64,000 bases of DNA from Chloroflexota bacterium. GTDB taxonomy: Bacteria > Chloroflexota > Anaerolineae > JAAYZQ01. Positions within the stretch are counted from its first letter, which is position 1; each line of letters starts with the position of its first letter. The position numbers and the translations under genes were made by a program. Location of the stretch: the NCBI GenBank assembly GCA_018606645.1, contig JAGVRI010000004.1:248001-312000 (forward strand). The letters run 5' to 3'. Positions 15,369 through 23,735 of the stretch are shown here, one piece after another. The notes under the pieces are model-generated. The model had not been told where the DNA came from. It saw nothing but the letters and a program-made list of their open reading frames with translations, and searched no databases.

Positions 15369-16964
15369 TCACGAACCGACGGGAAAGCCACGACCCTCGA
15401 CCAACATCCGGTAGGTCTTTTCGATCCGATCCCAGTGGCCTTCTCGGTCCAGCGACCAGAAACGGCCGATGACCGTGGCCACCTGCCCCAGGCCCAAGCG
15501 CGCCATCTCGCGTTCGACCTGCTCGATATAGACCGCGCCGCTTTCCGGTCGTTCGCCGCGGCGGCCGAGCATGGCGTGAATATACACCTGCGGCACTCCT
15601 TCTTGCCGGGCCATCCTGAGCAGCGCCAAGAGGTGATCCACGGACCCATGGGAGCTGTAGAACGAGACAATGCCCAGCAAGTGCAAGCGGGTGCCGTCCC
15701 GTTTCGCTCCTCGCATGGCCCAACGGAACGCCTCATTCCGGTAGAAAGAGCCATCCTCCAGGGCCTGATTGATCCGCACCCGGTCAGAGGGCACGACACG
15801 CCCGGCCCCCAGGTGTAGATGGCCCGCTTCGGAATTGCCCACCGTGCCCGCCGGCAGGCCCACCGCCAGACCGGAGGCTTCCAGTTGGGTATGAGGCCAC
15901 GCTGCCAGGAGATGGTTCATCACCGGAGGATGAGCCTGAGTGATCAAGTCTCCCGCGTCGCCATTCCCAATTCCCCAGCCATCCAGGATCACCAGTAACA
16001 CCCGGCGGTTTCTTGGCGTTCTCCCTCCAGAACTGGCAGGTGGAAGGGTCGGGATCAGGTTGTGCCCGGTCATCACCGCTGGCCGAGACAGCCCCAGCAG
16101 ATGGAGTACCGTCGGCGCTACATCGGTCAGCGCCCCGCCGGGGCGGAGCTGAAAATTCTGCCCCAGTTCGGGATCGATCGCGATCAACGGCACCGGGCTG
16201 GTGGTGTGCCCGGTATCCACCGTGCCATCCGGGTAGTACCAGCATTCTACTGTGCCGTGATCGGCGGTGAGCAGGGTGGTCATCCCCGCTGCTTGTGCGG
16301 CCTGAACGATGCGCCCCGTCTGCGTATCCACCGTTTCGATGGCGATCCGGATCGCGTCCCGGTTCTCAATGTGGCCGATGACATCTACGTTGCACAGGTT
16401 CACGATGACCAACGCATAGCGGGGATCTCGCACGGCCTCTATCGTTGCGTCCGCTACGGCGCTGGCTCGCATCTCCGGCGGCATCTCCGTAAACCCCATG
16501 CCGTGAGGGGACGGTATGATGATCCGCTCTTCGCCTGGAAAGGCTTGCTGAGATTTGCCGTTCAGAAAATAGCCGATGTGGATTGCCTTTTCCGACTCGG
16601 CGATCTTGAGTTGTTGAAGCCCGGCTTTACTCACCGTTTCGCACAAGGTGTCCCGGACCGGGCCGAGGGGCGGAAATGCCACCCGAGCATCCAACCGGGG
16701 ATGGTACTCGATCATGGTCACCAGGTGCACGGTGTGGAGAGACCGGGAAAAGTGGGGGAAATCCCGCTCCACCAGCGCTGCGCTCAATTCAATTTCCCGT
16801 TCCCCCCGCAGATCGTAAAAAACGACATAATCACCCTCCTGGATGCAGCCCACCGGTTGTCCGTCCCCGTCCACCCGTACGAGGGGCTCCAGCGTTTCGT
16901 CTTCTTGGCCGGCGCGGTAGGCGGCACGCACCGCTTCCGCCATAGGGGTTCTATGAATTACCAC
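15369..16964 (-). CDS. Circularly permuted cofactor-independent phosphoglycerate mutase
   Basis: 531 residues that contain every block of iPGM in swapped order. Residues about 5-303 match the usual C-terminal part (Arg53/Arg56, Lys126, Asp194/His198, Asp235/His236, His253, ending in DVAPTVLHLLGL and MTGHNLI). A 15-residue linker follows, then residues 321-526 match the usual N-terminal part: LDGWG with Asp328, the GNSEAGH nucleophile Ser378, His439, Arg501 and Arg507. The break falls where normal enzymes run from the DRVEKAYR helix into AEAVRAAY. One substrate contact is changed: family DGRD reads GRRG (467-470). The enzyme would interconvert 3- and 2-phosphoglycerate. The GTG start follows AGGAAGG. 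Confidence 0.88.
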   Translation of the reverse strand: MVIHRTPMAEAVRAAYRAGQEDETLEPLVRVDGDGQPVGCIQEGDYVVFYDLRGEREIELSAALVERDFPHFSRSLHTVHLVTMIEYHPRLDARVAFPPLGPVRDTLCETVSKAGLQQLKIAESEKAIHIGYFLNGKSQQAFPGEERIIIPSPHGMGFTEMPPEMRASAVADATIEAVRDPRYALVIVNLCNVDVIGHIENRDAIRIAIETVDTQTGRIVQAAQAAGMTTLLTADHGTVECWYYPDGTVDTGHTTSPVPLIAIDPELGQNFQLRPGGALTDVAPTVLHLLGLSRPAVMTGHNLIPTLPPASSGGRTPRNRRVLLVILDGWGIGNGDAGDLITQAHPPVMNHLLAAWPHTQLEASGLAVGLPAGTVGNSEAGHLHLGAGRVVPSDRVRINQALEDGSFYRNEAFRWAMRGAKRDGTRLHLLGIVSFYSSHGSVDHLLALLRMARQEGVPQVYIHAMLGRRGERPESGAVYIEQVEREMARLGLGQVATVIGRFWSLDREGHWDRIEKTYRMLVEGRGFPVGS

Positions 16965-16988
16965 GATCCTTCCTATCCTATGTAGTTT

Positions 16989-17855
16989 CTACGTATGTTC
17001 CAGCAAAGAGCGAAGCACGGCCAGGTTCTCTTTGTCCTCGGCCAAATCGGGTCCTTTTTCGGTCTCCAACGTCATGGGGATGCCCCAGAAGCGGGGATCG
17101 TTGAGCAGAAAGCGGAACGGCTCCAACCCCAATACTCCCTTGCCGATATGCTCGTGCCGGTCCACCCGGCTGCCCAGTCCTTTCTTCGCATCATTGAGGT
17201 GAATGGCCCTCAGCCGATCCAGGCCCAGGACCGCCTGAAACCGTTCCCAGGTTTCTTCATACCCTTCCCGGCTGCGGAGTTCGTATCCCGCCGCAAAGGC
17301 ATGGGCGGTATCAAAGCAGACCCCCAGCCGTTCTGGCATTCTCACCCCATCGATCATGGCCCGAAGCTGCTCGAAAGAGTATCCAAGGTGATCGCCCTGT
17401 CCGGCCGTAATCTCCAGCCAGATCTGCGCTTGGCAGCCGGGTAGGCGAGCGTGCACCTCATCCAGCGCCGCCACGATCCGGCTCAGGCCTGCTTCTTCGC
17501 CAGCGCCCATATGGGAACCGGGATGGAGCACCAGGCCGGGCAATCCCAGTTGTTCGCACCGCTGCAGATCATCGGTCAGGGCATCTACCGACTTGTGCCA
17601 GAGGGTGTCATCGGGCGTGGCCGGGTTAATCAGATAGATGGAATGGGCGAACACCGGCCAGATTCCGGTCTCGTCCACCGCTCTTTTGAACGCGACGACA
17701 TCGCTCTCCTCTAGGGCCTTGGACGCCCAGCGGTTTGGAGTTTTGACAAAGATCTGCACCGTATCGCAGCCAACTTCCTGACCGCGTTCCAGCGCCTTTT
17801 CCACTCCGCCGGCGATCGATTCATGGGCGCCCAGCAACACCCGCTTTTCTGTCAT
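16989..17855 (-). CDS. nfo: Deoxyribonuclease IV (AP endonuclease family 2)
   Basis: 288 residues. Xylose-isomerase-like TIM barrel that cuts DNA 5' of abasic sites. Metal ligands are visible in order: GAHESIAGG, FAHSIYLIN, VLHPGSHMG, WLEITAGQGDHLGYSF, CFDTAHAFAAGY, HLNDAKKGLGSRVDRHEHIGKG and a final LETEKG. The ATG follows GAGGAGG. The tri-zinc set appears complete, with a conservative change of the usual LENTAG to LEITAG. Lies upstream of the mutase-FemAB-era operon, 24 bases from the mutase start. Confidence 0.92.
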   Translation of the reverse strand: MTEKRVLLGAHESIAGGVEKALERGQEVGCDTVQIFVKTPNRWASKALEESDVVAFKRAVDETGIWPVFAHSIYLINPATPDDTLWHKSVDALTDDLQRCEQLGLPGLVLHPGSHMGAGEEAGLSRIVAALDEVHARLPGCQAQIWLEITAGQGDHLGYSFEQLRAMIDGVRMPERLGVCFDTAHAFAAGYELRSREGYEETWERFQAVLGLDRLRAIHLNDAKKGLGSRVDRHEHIGKGVLGLEPFRFLLNDPRFWGIPMTLETEKGPDLAEDKENLAVLRSLLEHT

Positions 17856-17916
17856 ACCCACCTCCTCGCTGCCTGACACAGGTCTGTTCTGTTCATCCAC
17901 CTCCCCCTTCGATAGC

Positions 17917-18483
17917 CTATGGGACCGGTTGTTCCTTCTCCTCAGCGGACGCATGGCCGGCAGTTGTCTGGTCTTCATAGAGGGCCAGCACAAACAGCAA
18001 GGATGAAAGTCGGTTCAGGTATTGGAGCACCCGAGGGTTACTCAACAAGCCCTCGTGAGTCAGACGAGCGGCCAGCCGTTCTGCCCGACGGACCACCGTC
18101 CGCGCCAGGTGTAATGCTGCACCCGGCTGGCTATCGCCGGGGACCACGAACTCACGAGGCATCTGAACGCGCGCTTCGCACTCGGCGATCCAATCCTCCA
18201 GACGGCGCAGGTGGTCGACAGTCATGCGTCCGGCAAAGGGAGAGTCCGCGTCTCCGGCGGCTGCCATTTCGGCCATCAGCGTAACCAGATCTCGCTGGAT
18301 GGTCCGCAGGATTTCCGCCGTGTAGGGGGTACAGGCGCCAGCGCGAGCCAACCCCAGGATGGCCTGAGCCTCGTCCACTGCCCCGTAGGCTTCCGGGCGC
18401 GGATCATATTTCGGCACACGCTCTGGACCCAACAGGTTAGTGTACCCGTCATCGCCTTGCCGCGTATAGAATGAAGCGGGCAT
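17917..18483 (-). CDS. Cob(I)alamin adenosyltransferase, PduO type
   Basis: 188 residues. Transfers adenosyl from ATP to cob(I)alamin to make coenzyme B12. PduO-type markers: FYTRQGDDGYTNLLG at the N-terminus (nucleotide loop), YGAVDEAQAILGLA, and the C-terminal VRRAERLAARL with YLNRLSSLLFVLALYED. Family members are 170-200 residues. Starts three bases after the stop of the PfpI gene, so the two are likely one transcript. Implies a B12-dependent enzyme in this organism. Confidence 0.9.
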   Translation of the reverse strand: MPASFYTRQGDDGYTNLLGPERVPKYDPRPEAYGAVDEAQAILGLARAGACTPYTAEILRTIQRDLVTLMAEMAAAGDADSPFAGRMTVDHLRRLEDWIAECEARVQMPREFVVPGDSQPGAALHLARTVVRRAERLAARLTHEGLLSNPRVLQYLNRLSSLLFVLALYEDQTTAGHASAEEKEQPVP

Positions 18484-18486
18484 CGG

Positions 18487-19008
18487 CTATTCGGTGAGCG
18501 CTTCGATGATGGTTCGACAAAAGGCCGGCAGGTCCGATGGCATTCGCGAGGTGATCAGATTCCCATCGCGGACCACTTCGGCATCGATATAGATCGCGCC
18601 GGCGTTGACCAGATCGTCCTTGATGGCGAAAAAGCAAGTGGCCTTTTTGCCTCTGAGCACGTTCGCCGAGACCAACATCCAGCCGGCATGGCAGATTGCG
18701 GCGACCACTTTGCCTTGCTCGAATGCCTCTCGGACCAGGTTGACCATAGCCGGGTAGCGACGCATCAGGTCTGGCGCGTAGCCGCCCGGGATCACGATCG
18801 CGTCCAGGTCAGCGGCGCGCACCTGGTCAGCCGCGACATCCACCTGCACCGGATAGCCGCACTTGCTGGTGTAGGTATCGGCGCTGCCCGAGCCCACGAC
18901 GAACGTCTCCGCGCCGGCTTCTCGGAGCCGTAACAGCGGGTACCACACCTCCAGTTCCTGATAGAGGTTCTCCGCCAACACTGCAATTCGCTTGCCCTTG
19001 AGTTCCAT
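18487..19008 (-). CDS. DJ-1/PfpI family protein
   Basis: 173 residues, single-domain class I glutamine-amidotransferase fold. The nucleophile elbow AAICHAGWML carries the Cys-His pair of the PfpI group, with DAIVIPGGYAPD before it and a C-terminal GNLITSRMPSDLPAF that matches the PfpI ending. Such proteins act as general stress proteases or deglycases in different reports; the role here is open. ATG chosen behind GAGGGAGG. Confidence 0.85.
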   Translation of the reverse strand: MELKGKRIAVLAENLYQELEVWYPLLRLREAGAETFVVGSGSADTYTSKCGYPVQVDVAADQVRAADLDAIVIPGGYAPDLMRRYPAMVNLVREAFEQGKVVAAICHAGWMLVSANVLRGKKATCFFAIKDDLVNAGAIYIDAEVVRDGNLITSRMPSDLPAFCRTIIEALTE

Positions 19009-19094
19009 TTTGCCTCCCTCATTGAAATAATCGGATTTGCTCCTCCTGCTCACCCTATCCCTCCGGATCATCGGGGTGATTTACTCTCGATCGG

Positions 19095-21353
19095 TCAGAA
19101 CAAAGGAATCTGGACCTGCTCCTGTTCGACAATTGGATCCAGACCGACAATGGCCTGCAAGGCGTACCGATCGACTTCCGGCTGTTCCACCAACTGACGC
19201 ACATGTCGGTACTTGATGAATTGCCACCGGGCTTCGTTCACCTGGTGCTGCCACACTGGGTTATGAGCCAGTTTATAGCTCAACAGAGCAGCCCGTCCTC
19301 CCGGGATCACCAGGTACTTTTCAGTATCGGGTGCGTGACTACTCAGTGCCAGCACGCGTCCCAACGTTGCCTGCCAGACTATTACAAAGACGGCCTGAAC
19401 CTGCTTCTCTTGGAACCAAGCCACATCGAAGGGCGCCCAGGTCTCAGCTCGATATCCCAGTCGGTGTCCCAGTCTGAGGAGATGGCCGATCATGATCTGG
19501 CGCTCGGCCTGGCGCGCTTCCAGTTGATCCTCCGGGCGCAGGTGCCAGTGTCCGGGGCTTGCCTCCCACCCATAAGCCCGCAGAAGCAGCGACACCAATG
19601 GTGCGGGTGGAGTGAGCCAACCTGGGAACTGGGCGTACACGGCCCTGGCGAACTCCAGTTCAGTCCAACTTGCGGGTTCGTGCAAGATCTGATAGGCGGC
19701 TTCCTCAACCCGATCCGAGAGAGGGGGAGCCATGTCGGATGGATCGGCCAACCACCATTGCTGCTGGCCTGCTTCTTCCCCCAACCGCACAAAGGCAGGA
19801 TCGTCCAACCCCACCGTGACCTGTTCCGCGAGCAAGTCCAGGGGATCGATGCCCTCCTTCTCCCATATGCTGGTCAGCAGTCCTTTCTCAGCCAGGCGCT
19901 TCAGGATCGCTGCGTGCAGAGTGGTCCATGGGACCGGTTCTCCCCGGGCGCGGATCACTTCAGTGGCTGCATCCGCAGCCGCGCGCTGGATCTGGACAGT
20001 CAAGGGAAGGTCGGGAGCCGGGGCCGGTTGACGCGAGGCAGGGGTCAGCTCCAGGCGATAATCGCTATCGCTGTGGAGGCAGGCCGCTATCTCCCATCGA
20101 GCCCGGCTGGCAGCCGTGAGCAGGGCTTCGACCATCACCGGTCGTTGTCTACTCAATACCAGCACCAGTCGCCCCCTCGCATCCAACAGGTCCAGCAGCG
20201 TATGAAACGAACCGGCCATGACTCGAGCATACCAGGAGGGATCGGGCGTGCGCTGGCGCAGGAGGGGGCGCAGCGGAATGACAGCCTCCGCCCCCAGCAA
20301 CCAGGCTCCCCACAGGTAGGAGAGGGACCAGGCGGCTGAATCGAGAGGAGGTGGGCTGGTCAGGATCAATTGGATACGCCGCGGTGGTACAAACTGCGGC
20401 AGGTCTCGCACCAGGGCTTGCCCGACGAACCCGGCCGCCTGCGTTCCAGACGCTGAAAATGTCTCAAGGGTCTCGGCCAGGTTCCGGACAGGAGCGCTGG
20501 CCGCCGCCTGAAAGCGGGGCACAGCCTCCTCGAAAGCGTACCAGACATTCCGTTCCAGAAAGCGAGCCGGGCGGGCCAGGCTCCGTCGCTGCGCCTTGCT
20601 GCCCGGCGGGGGAGCGATCGAAGAACATCGGTCCAGGCAATCCAGGAGCAAGACCTTGAGGGCCCGCTGGATGGTTCCCGTTGGAAAAAGGCTTTCGATT
20701 TTGATGGTGAGTTCGGCCAGCGCATACAGATTGCGCGGCGTGTACAGCTCCAACAGAGCCTGCACGCGAGCGCGGAGAATTTCGGCCGGCAGACTGGCAG
20801 CCATCCGGTCCAACAGGTAATGATAGTGCATCCCTCGCGTGGGGACCTGGGCCAGGCGTTCGCGGTCTTCCGCGTCGGCGGCAGCCCGGCCGTTCCAGGA
20901 ACAGGCAGGACAGTGCAGTTGTTTGGCCACCGGGGTCCCCTGCTCCCGGTCCCAGATGAAATATTCAGCCACCACAGGGCGCATGCAGGCGGGGCAGGTA
21001 GTGGCATACAGTTCGGACAAGTAGCGGCGGAGAGCCATGCCATGCTTGGGGCTATCTCCCAGGCGCGCGACCGCGGCATCCAGCTCTCGAGCGGATGGGG
21101 GCATCAACACGCTCTGGATCACCAGGATGAGCACCGGGTCAAAGTTGAGGGCCATCACCTGTCGTCCCGCCGCCAAGACTTCACGGATAGCGACGGTCCC
21201 CTGGCAGTAGGGGATCAGCACCATCCCCCCAGGTTCGGTGTAGCTCTGGACATACACCGACGACACACCGGCCGGGATGGGCCACTGTAAACAGGATGCG
21301 ATCCCCTCCTCCGGCCACGACTCTCCGGGGACAAAATACTCGATCTGCCTCAT
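19095..21353 (-). CDS. Degenerate DNA-methylase-like protein of unknown function
   Basis: 752 residues. Residues 46-62 (LIPYCQGTVAIREVLAAG) followed by VMALNFDPVL line up with motif I of N4/N6 DNA methylases (DPFCGxGT...A...G.D.NP). A zinc ribbon sits at Cys120/Cys123 and Cys148/Cys151. At about residue 340 a strand ends in LTSPPP, where m4C methylases have SPPY. A long alpha-helical C-terminal part ends in a duplicated hydrophobic domain with KYLVIPGGRAALL. The altered motif I and missing aromatic in motif IV suggest catalysis is lost. No restriction gene is nearby. No Shine-Dalgarno is seen. Confidence 0.5.
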   Translation of the reverse strand: MRQIEYFVPGESWPEEGIASCLQWPIPAGVSSVYVQSYTEPGGMVLIPYCQGTVAIREVLAAGRQVMALNFDPVLILVIQSVLMPPSARELDAAVARLGDSPKHGMALRRYLSELYATTCPACMRPVVAEYFIWDREQGTPVAKQLHCPACSWNGRAAADAEDRERLAQVPTRGMHYHYLLDRMAASLPAEILRARVQALLELYTPRNLYALAELTIKIESLFPTGTIQRALKVLLLDCLDRCSSIAPPPGSKAQRRSLARPARFLERNVWYAFEEAVPRFQAAASAPVRNLAETLETFSASGTQAAGFVGQALVRDLPQFVPPRRIQLILTSPPPLDSAAWSLSYLWGAWLLGAEAVIPLRPLLRQRTPDPSWYARVMAGSFHTLLDLLDARGRLVLVLSRQRPVMVEALLTAASRARWEIAACLHSDSDYRLELTPASRQPAPAPDLPLTVQIQRAAADAATEVIRARGEPVPWTTLHAAILKRLAEKGLLTSIWEKEGIDPLDLLAEQVTVGLDDPAFVRLGEEAGQQQWWLADPSDMAPPLSDRVEEAAYQILHEPASWTELEFARAVYAQFPGWLTPPAPLVSLLLRAYGWEASPGHWHLRPEDQLEARQAERQIMIGHLLRLGHRLGYRAETWAPFDVAWFQEKQVQAVFVIVWQATLGRVLALSSHAPDTEKYLVIPGGRAALLSYKLAHNPVWQHQVNEARWQFIKYRHVRQLVEQPEVDRYALQAIVGLDPIVEQEQVQIPLF

Positions 21354-21424
21354 TTCACTGCGAAGGATACCATAAACAGCCGAAACCGACAAGGCAGAGC
21401 GCGCCGCTTGGAGCCTATCGGTTC

Positions 21425-22249
21425 CTATCCGTTTCGTTTCAGCTTACCGGTGCGCTTGGCATAGCGCTCCGCCTGGCCGAATATGAACACGCCGGTCGGG
21501 ATCAACACCAACCCTGCACCGAGCAGCGGCCAGATGTAGGTCCACAATTCCCCGGTAGGGCGGCCCTTCAACAGACCTTCCCGAACCCCCTCAAGTACAT
21601 AGGTGGCCGGCGAAAACCGGGCGACGATCTGCATCCATTTCGGCAACACGCTGACCGGATAGTACACACCGGAGAACAACAGCAGTGTCGCCTGCAGGAC
21701 ATGGGTCATCTGCGCGCCCCGCTCCGGGAAAAGCAGAGGCATGATCGAGGCGACGATCCCCAGACCGATGAAGGACAGGCTGCCGGCCAGCAAGACCAAC
21801 AGGCTGCCCCCCAGGTTAGCCCCACTCAGGTCCAGGCGGAAGAACAGAGCCACGACTGCCAGGATCACCGCCGTGTGGAGCAGACCGTAGACCAGAGAAA
21901 AGGCGGTCTGGCCTAACATGTGGGTGAGCCGTCGCACCGGCGCCATGAAGGTGTACTCGATCGTCCCTTCCCACCGTTCCCATGCGATGACCTCGCTGAT
22001 GGCGTCGAACACAATGGACAGAAAGTGCCAGATGATCGTCCCGGCCAGCAGGAACAGGATCAGGTAACCGGTGTTCACCGTCTGGCCGCTGATGGCCTCC
22101 ATGCCCGCACCAATAAAGGTGATGGCCAGGGCATTGGCGATGCTGTAGGTCAACCACACGACCTCCCAACCCCAGTAACGGCGGACCAGGTTAAAGTTCC
22201 GTTCGATGAAGCCGTACGATGCTCGCATCTGAGCGATGAACTGTGTCAT
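21425..22249 (-). CDS. ABC-2 type transporter permease
   Basis: 274 residues with six membrane helices. The ABC-2 signature lies in LLLFSGVYYPVSVLPKWMQ and FSPATYVLEGVREGLLKG near the C-terminus. ABC-2 permeases of this sort export drugs or lipids, or shed polysaccharides. No ATPase gene lies alongside, so the partner must be encoded elsewhere. The ATG follows AAGGAGG. Its 5' leader carries a promoter, a short ORF and two terminators, pointing to attenuation control. Confidence 0.82.
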   Translation of the reverse strand: MTQFIAQMRASYGFIERNFNLVRRYWGWEVVWLTYSIANALAITFIGAGMEAISGQTVNTGYLILFLLAGTIIWHFLSIVFDAISEVIAWERWEGTIEYTFMAPVRRLTHMLGQTAFSLVYGLLHTAVILAVVALFFRLDLSGANLGGSLLVLLAGSLSFIGLGIVASIMPLLFPERGAQMTHVLQATLLLFSGVYYPVSVLPKWMQIVARFSPATYVLEGVREGLLKGRPTGELWTYIWPLLGAGLVLIPTGVFIFGQAERYAKRTGKLKRNG

Positions 22250-22300
22250 AATGACCTCCTTCTCACACTCCCTCAACTAGGGATCAGGTCCAAATCCAGA

Positions 22301-22332
22301 CAACGAAAAAAGCCGTAGGACTCCCCACGGCT
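22301..22332 (-). terminator. Second rho-independent terminator in the permease leader
   Basis: On the minus strand AGCCGT and ACGGCT (22327-22332 and 22311-22316) enclose a ten-base GC-rich loop, followed by TTTTTT. It lies about 50 bases before the permease ATG. Confidence 0.65.
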
Positions 22333-22345
22333 CATGGACCGAGAC

Positions 22346-22383
22346 AAAGAAAAAGGCCGTGGGGGTGTAGTGCCCCCACGGCC
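22346..22383 (-). terminator. First rho-independent terminator (attenuator) in the permease leader
   Basis: A perfect 11-bp stem (22373-22383 with 22355-22365) and a seven-base loop, followed on the minus strand by TTTTTCTTT. It begins 15 bases after the stop of the leader ORF. Bases 22367-22377 of its 5' arm and loop can instead pair with 22411-22421 inside the leader ORF (10 of 11), giving an antiterminator. Confidence 0.8.
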
Positions 22384-22398
22384 TCTAGTTAACCATAA

Positions 22399-22485
22399 CT
22401 AACGGTCTATGGGCGCACTACGACGCGGGCAAGCAACTCCGCTGCCGAGCGGATTGATGCGAACGATAAACCGGTCGTAGAGCAT
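22399..22485 (-). CDS. 28-residue leader peptide ahead of the ABC-2 permease
   Basis: ATG at 22485 follows AAAAGGAGAAG by a normal distance. The ORF ends in TAG just before the strong terminator. The peptide starts MLYDRFIVRINPLG and ends in VACPRRSAPIDR. The last seven codons contain the strand that can form an antiterminator, so a ribosome stalled before codon 20 would leave it free and allow read-through, while a ribosome reaching the end would cover it. Composition shows no run of one amino acid, which argues against simple amino-acid attenuation and is more like leaders of antibiotic-responsive transporters. Not tested. Confidence 0.6.
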   Translation of the reverse strand: MLYDRFIVRINPLGSGVACPRRSAPIDR

Positions 22486-22515
22486 CCCGTTCTTCTCCTT
22501 TTCAAAAGTGTTCTT

Positions 22516-22544
22516 ATTCTATTCAGTTTGCCCAAAATGTCAAA
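22516..22544 (-). promoter_or_regulatory. Consensus sigma-70 promoter of the permease leader
   Basis: TTGACA (22539-22544) and TAGAAT (22516-22521) with exactly 17 bases between, minus strand. Transcription would start near 22508, about 23 bases before the leader-peptide ATG. Confidence 0.75.
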
Positions 22545-22577
22545 TCACGCGCGCCCCTCTGCCCCGCCAGCCGGTCG

Positions 22578-23669
22578 CTATAGTTTTTCGGCAATGGCCC
22601 GGGCCATGTCCAGAGTGCTCGCGTTGCCGCCCATGTCGTAGGTGCGGACCTTGCCCTCGGCGATGACGGCAGCCACGGCTCCCTCCAGTTGCGCTGCTTT
22701 GTCCGTTTCGCCCAGCCAGTCCAGCATCATCTTGGCCGCCAGAATCGTCGCAATGGGGTTGACCTTGTACTGGCCGGCGTATTTCGGCGCCGAGCCGTGG
22801 GTTGGTTCAAACACCGCATAGTTCCGGCCGATATTGCCGCTGCAGCCGAATCCCATCCCGCCCACCATCTGAGCGCACAGGTCGGAGATGATGTCGCCGA
22901 ACAGGTTAGTGGTGACGATGACGTCGTAATTGAAGGGATTCTTGAGCAGCCACATGCACATCGCGTCAATGTTGGCATCGTCGAACGCGATCTCGGGGTA
23001 CTCGGCAGCGACCTTGCGCGCCGCCTCCATAAACACGGCATCGGTCTGGCGGAGGACGTTTGCCTTGTGCACGGCGGTCACCTTCTTGCGGTTGTACTTG
23101 CGGGCATATTCAAACGCGGCCCGGACAATCCGCTCCGATCCCTCCGGGGTGATGGCCCGGAACGAGATGGCGGCGTGGCGAGGGATCTTTTCCATGCCCT
23201 TCACCGCATAGAATTCTTCCGGTACCCTGGGGTACTCTACGCCAATGTACATCCCTTCGGTATTTTCGCGGAACACCACCAGGTCAATCCCGTCCTTATA
23301 GTTCAATGGGTTACCCGGGTACGCCTTGCACGGTCGCAAGCAGATGTACAGATCCAGGAGTTGGCGCATGCGGACAATCGGGCTCCGGTAACTGTAGCCT
23401 TTGCCCTGGAGCTCCGGAGCCAATTCCTTTTCGGCCTTATCCTGTCCTTTGGAGGTGATGGCGCCAAAAAAGGCGCAATCGGTTTCTTTCATCATGTCCA
23501 GGGTGCGCTGGGGCAGGGCGTCCCCCTCTTTGCACCAGAACTCCCAGCCGATGTCCCCCGGGATATATTCGGCATCGAGGGCCAGTCGGTCCAACACAAT
23601 TCTCGCGGCCTCGGTTACATCCTTGCCGATGCCATCACCCGGTAACCACGCGATCCTGTATTTCGCCAT
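22578..23669 (-). CDS. Isocitrate/isopropylmalate/homoisocitrate dehydrogenase family enzyme
   Basis: 363 residues. NAD(P)-dependent oxidative decarboxylation of a malate-type substrate. Visible: LPGDGIGKDV at the N-terminus, the substrate helix RMRQLLDLYICLRP, VVFRENTEGMYIG, the catalytic Lys in VHKANVL, FDDANIDAMCMWL, and the coenzyme loop VFEPTHGSAPKYAG. The substrate-selecting stretch (GYSYRSPIVRMR) is not that of a textbook LeuB, so isocitrate or homoisocitrate are also possible. It follows the LeuD-like gene and works naturally after an aconitase-type hydratase. Confidence 0.8.
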   Translation of the reverse strand: MAKYRIAWLPGDGIGKDVTEAARIVLDRLALDAEYIPGDIGWEFWCKEGDALPQRTLDMMKETDCAFFGAITSKGQDKAEKELAPELQGKGYSYRSPIVRMRQLLDLYICLRPCKAYPGNPLNYKDGIDLVVFRENTEGMYIGVEYPRVPEEFYAVKGMEKIPRHAAISFRAITPEGSERIVRAAFEYARKYNRKKVTAVHKANVLRQTDAVFMEAARKVAAEYPEIAFDDANIDAMCMWLLKNPFNYDVIVTTNLFGDIISDLCAQMVGGMGFGCSGNIGRNYAVFEPTHGSAPKYAGQYKVNPIATILAAKMMLDWLGETDKAAQLEGAVAAVIAEGKVRTYDMGGNASTLDMARAIAEKL

Positions 23670-23735
23670 ATTGATTCCTCCCTAATTTTCGGTTTGCTTG
23701 TGCACCATCCTGCGGAAACCCTCGCGTTGGAGGGC

